Shown: one piece after another, positions 60,880 to 64,000 of the stretch
How the letters are laid out: every line of letters starts with the position of its first letter
Position numbering within the stretch: the first letter of the stretch is position 1
Assembly (NCBI RefSeq): GCF_000938305.1
Contig: NZ_JYMT01000036.1
Coordinates: 157,084 to 221,083 of the forward strand
DNA from: Bradyrhizobium sp. LTSP885
GTDB lineage: Bacteria > Pseudomonadota > Alphaproteobacteria > Rhizobiales > Xanthobacteraceae
Direction of reading: 5' to 3'
Length of the DNA: 64,000 nt
Notes under the pieces: generated by a model
What the model saw: only the letters and a program-made list of their open reading frames with translations
Database searches by the model: none
What the model was told of the DNA's origin: nothing
Made by a program: the position numbers and the translations under genes

Positions 60880-62535
60880 CTAGGTCGATAGTGCTTCGCC
60901 GGGCGCCCGCTTCATCGCCTCGCGCGTGCCGCGATCGAGGTCGCGAAGCATCTTGTGCACGCCACGCTTCCGGCGGTGGAACTCGGCCATCTCGGGCTTG
61001 GTTGGTTCGCTCAATCGGCCCAAAGCCGACATGCCGGCCATCGCCGCGTTGATCGAGTTGTGCGCGCCGCTGGCGACGGCACCGAGCATCGCAGCCCCCA
61101 GCAGCACCGGCTCCTGGGTCTGCGGCAGCGCCACGGTGTAGCCGGTGGTGTCGGCCATGATCTGGCGAACCAGCGGACTGCGGCTGGCGCCGCCGCCGAT
61201 CACGATGGTCTTGCCGTCGACCCCATGGGCCTGCAAGGCGTCGATAACGTCGGCAAGGCCATAAGCGAGCCCGCACAGGCCGGCGATGAACAGCCGCTCC
61301 ATCGCCGACACGTCGGTATCGAGATCGAGCCCCGCGATCACGGCGCGCGATCCCGGATCGGAATAGGGCGAGCGGTTGCCGAGGAATTCCGGCAGCACGT
61401 GAACGTTGCGCGCCAGCAGCGCAGCGGCGCCGGCGTTGCCCGCGCGCGCAAGGATGCGCTTCTCGAGGAACTCGATGACATCGACGCCGTCGCTCTTCGC
61501 CGCGGCCAGAACCTCGGCATGCGCCGGATGCGAGCGGAGCAGATGATCGATCGCAGCGCCCGCCGCAGACTGACCACCCTCGTTCAGCCAGAAGCCCGGC
61601 ACCATGCCTGCGAAATACGGCCCCCAGACGCCGGGCACGAAGCAGGGATCGACGGTCGTCGCCATGATGCAGGCCGACGTTCCCATGATGTAGGCGAGCC
61701 GCTGGCAGACATCGACGTCGGCACCGGACCCGTCGCGGCCGCCGATCGCGCCGACCCCGCCGGCATGGGCATCGATCAGCGAGGCGCCGACTGCCGTCCC
61801 CGGCATCAAACCGAGATCGCGCGCGGCGTCTTCCGATAGTCCCCGTCCGAGCGGCGACCCCGGCGGGACGATCTCGGTGCCGATCCGCGCAAAGCGGTCT
61901 GCTGCGAGATCCTCAAGCCCAACCCGCCTGAAGAAAGCTTCGCTCCAGCCGCCCTCGCCCGCCACATAGGTCCATTTGCAGGTAACCGTGCAGGTCGACC
62001 GTGCCAGCGAGCCGGTGGCGCGGAACGAGAGATAGTCGGCGAGGTCGAAAAAGTGTCCCGCGGCATCTAAGGTCGCCGGCAGATGTCGCTTCAGCCAGAG
62101 GATCTTCGGGATTTCCATCTCCGGCGAGATGGCGCCGCCGACGTAGCGCAGCACACGATCGCCGGTTGCGTTGACGAACTGGGTTTCGTCCATCGCACGA
62201 TGGTCCATCCAGACCACGACATTGCGCGCATGATCGCCTGACGGACTGACAGTCAGTGGCCGCCCGGCTTTGTCGAGCACCACGAGCGAGCAGGTCGCGT
62301 CGAAGCCAATGCCCTTGACGTGCTCGGCCGCAACCGCGGCCTCGCGCATCGCACTGCGGACGGAAGCGACGCAGGCCGCCCAGATGTCCTCGGACGATTG
62401 CTCGACGATGTCGCCGGTCTCATGCCAGACGCGAATCGGATGCCGGGCCGCGCCCAGCAATTGTCCGGCCTCGTCGAATACCCCCGCCCGGGCGCTGGTG
62501 CTCCCGACGTCCACCCCGATATAGGCTTGCCGCAT
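60880..62535 (-). CDS. FGGY-family pentulose kinase (D-ribulokinase-like)
   Basis: 551-aa kinase of the FGGY/actin fold. GVDVGSTSARAGVFDEAG (first phosphate loop), GIGFDATCSLVVLD, which marks the FGGY pentulokinase subgroup, WMDHRA, and the second ATP site TIVIGGGASRSPLVRQIMAD. It phosphorylates a ketopentose such as D-ribulose to the 5-phosphate. With the SDR dehydrogenase upstream it forms a polyol-to-ketose-to-phosphate route (arabitol or ribitol are candidates). Confidence 0.87.
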   Translation of the reverse strand: MRQAYIGVDVGSTSARAGVFDEAGQLLGAARHPIRVWHETGDIVEQSSEDIWAACVASVRSAMREAAVAAEHVKGIGFDATCSLVVLDKAGRPLTVSPSGDHARNVVVWMDHRAMDETQFVNATGDRVLRYVGGAISPEMEIPKILWLKRHLPATLDAAGHFFDLADYLSFRATGSLARSTCTVTCKWTYVAGEGGWSEAFFRRVGLEDLAADRFARIGTEIVPPGSPLGRGLSEDAARDLGLMPGTAVGASLIDAHAGGVGAIGGRDGSGADVDVCQRLAYIMGTSACIMATTVDPCFVPGVWGPYFAGMVPGFWLNEGGQSAAGAAIDHLLRSHPAHAEVLAAAKSDGVDVIEFLEKRILARAGNAGAAALLARNVHVLPEFLGNRSPYSDPGSRAVIAGLDLDTDVSAMERLFIAGLCGLAYGLADVIDALQAHGVDGKTIVIGGGASRSPLVRQIMADTTGYTVALPQTQEPVLLGAAMLGAVASGAHNSINAAMAGMSALGRLSEPTKPEMAEFHRRKRGVHKMLRDLDRGTREAMKRAPGEALST

Positions 62536-62562
62536 AGCCGCTCCGTTATGTCCGGGGCAAGC

Positions 62563-63336
62563 TTACCAGCAAGTGTAGCCGCCATCGACCAAAACGATGC
62601 TTCCGGTCATCAGGCTGGCGGCCTCGGAGGCCAGGAACAGAACCACGGAGGCGATCTCGTCGACCTGGCCCATCCGGGCCATCGGAGTTCCACCGATCCA
62701 GGCGTCGTACATCCGGGGGCTATTCTTCACGAAGGCATTCAGCGGCGTCTCGATATAGGTCGGCGCCACCGCGTTGACGCGGACGCCCCGCGCCGCCCAT
62801 TCGGCGGCGAGCGATTTGGTCAGGTGGTGCACTGCGGCCTTGGACGCATTGTAGAAGCACTGTTCCTGCGGCTTGTTGACGATGAAGCCGGACATCGAGC
62901 CGACATTGACGATGGTTCCGGACTTTGCCTTCAGCATGTGGTTGCCGAACGCCCGGCAGCACCAGAACGTGCCGTTCAAATTGACGTCGACGACGTTGAG
63001 CCAATGCTCGTCGGTCACGGTCTCGGCCGGCGTTTCGCTGCGGGCAATGCCGGCATTGTTGACGAGGATGTCGACCTTTCCATACTTTTTGACCAGCTCG
63101 TCGGCGATCTCGGACACGCGTTTCGAGTCCGTGACATCCATCACGGCGATATCGGCGTCAAAGCCCTTGGCCTTCAGCTCGGCCTTGGCATCGTTGGCCG
63201 CCTTGGCGTCGCGATCGCCGATGATGACCTTGGCGCCCGCTTCGGCCAGCGCCTCGGCGCAGCCGAGACCGATACCCTGGCCGGCGCCGGTGATAATCGC
63301 GGTCTTGCCGTCCAATCTGAACTTCTCGAGATACAT
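62563..63336 (-). CDS. SDR family oxidoreductase, probable polyol dehydrogenase
   Basis: 257-aa short-chain dehydrogenase: cofactor loop TGAGQGIG (residues 16-23), acidic GDRDA after the second strand (NAD preference), NNAG, catalytic Ser in VGSMSGFI and Y-N-A-S-K (FYNASKAAV), C-terminal LVDGGYTCW. It lies 27 bp upstream of the pentulose kinase in the same direction, so oxidation of a sugar alcohol is the likely job. Confidence 0.87.
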   Translation of the reverse strand: MYLEKFRLDGKTAIITGAGQGIGLGCAEALAEAGAKVIIGDRDAKAANDAKAELKAKGFDADIAVMDVTDSKRVSEIADELVKKYGKVDILVNNAGIARSETPAETVTDEHWLNVVDVNLNGTFWCCRAFGNHMLKAKSGTIVNVGSMSGFIVNKPQEQCFYNASKAAVHHLTKSLAAEWAARGVRVNAVAPTYIETPLNAFVKNSPRMYDAWIGGTPMARMGQVDEIASVVLFLASEAASLMTGSIVLVDGGYTCW

Positions 63337-63442
63337 TTTCTTCTTCCTTTGCCTGTGCCCGCGAACAGCGAGCGCGTCGCCCTGGCCTGAGCGTATCCAA
63401 CCCTAAATCGCGATGAGATCATCGCGCTTTAGCTTCTTGTTT

Positions 63443-63491
63443 GAGCATGATCTTCTCGGAAAACCGCTTCACACTTTTCCGGATCATGCTT
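63443..63491. repeat. GAGCATGATC palindromic repeat, copy 3
   Basis: 49-bp palindromic repeat as at 44278 and 49152, last base changed. It is preceded by CGCGATGAGATCATCGCG (63409-63426), a small palindrome also seen in part before copy 2. Here it lies inside an operon-like run (ABC ATPase to SDR), 14 bp after the ATPase stop. Confidence 0.8.
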
Positions 63492-63505
63492 CGGTCGTCC
63501 GCGTC

Positions 63506-64000
<495 letters not shown>

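Overview
The window is chromosomal DNA of a GC-rich alphaproteobacterium, most probably Bradyrhizobium or a close relative. The reasons are codon use, gene content (many ABC importers, catabolic cassettes, a PQQ alcohol dehydrogenase with its own cytochromes) and several intergenic repeat types that I recall as typical of Bradyrhizobium genomes. The genus call is an inference from memory and no search was run. Almost all genes are metabolic or transport genes. I see no rRNA, tRNA, CRISPR array or intact mobile element, only one IS5-type transposase fragment.

Layout. (1) 1-10.3 kb is an aromatic-acid catabolic region: an MFS transporter, a LigJ-type 4-oxalomesaconate hydratase and a RraA-type aldolase on the + strand. 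After a few small unrelated genes comes a minus-strand operon for a three-component Rieske dioxygenase (alpha, beta, ferredoxin), a second MFS transporter and a MarR regulator. Its promoter carries a palindrome in the -35/-10 spacer. (2) 10.3-12.2 kb holds intergenic repeats and a secreted lactonase-fold beta-propeller. (3) 12.46-34.5 kb is a 22-kb, all-plus-strand, tightly packed cluster and the most unusual part of the window. It has a branched-chain-type ABC importer whose LivF ATPase is fused to a Tm-1-like (UPF0261) domain; a TIM-barrel partner; a giant flotillin with an 11-residue-repeat coiled coil; two SRPBCC proteins; a molybdenum hydroxylase whose large subunit is encoded as two genes; a MoxR/VWA pair; an amidohydrolase; a metallo-beta-lactamase-fold hydrolase; a SMP-30/isochorismatase fusion with a Cys-to-Ser active-site change; and an azoreductase-like flavoprotein. 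An AraC regulator sits inside it. I read it as one uptake-plus-catabolism system for an unidentified substrate.

(4) 34.9-44.1 kb has a metallophosphoesterase, then an AbgB-like M20 amidohydrolase next to a complete oligopeptide-type ABC importer. (5) 44.3-46.3 kb is a divergent LysR (AmpR-like)/class A beta-lactamase pair. (6) 46.3-51.5 kb is a respiratory alcohol oxidation locus: a four-Cys cytochrome c, an ankyrin protein, a di-heme cytochrome c and a PQQ alcohol dehydrogenase with the Asp-x-Asp signature of lanthanide enzymes. An IS5 fragment and an AT-richer patch interrupt it. (7) 52-59.9 kb is a second oligopeptide-type ABC importer with an amidase and a divergent LysR regulator. (8) 59.9-64 kb is a polyol/sugar operon on the minus strand (ABC ATPase cut by the window edge, SDR dehydrogenase, FGGY pentulose kinase, PfkB kinase).

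Start codons were adjusted by eye where a good Shine-Dalgarno sequence or the family N-terminus indicated it; GTG and TTG starts are noted.
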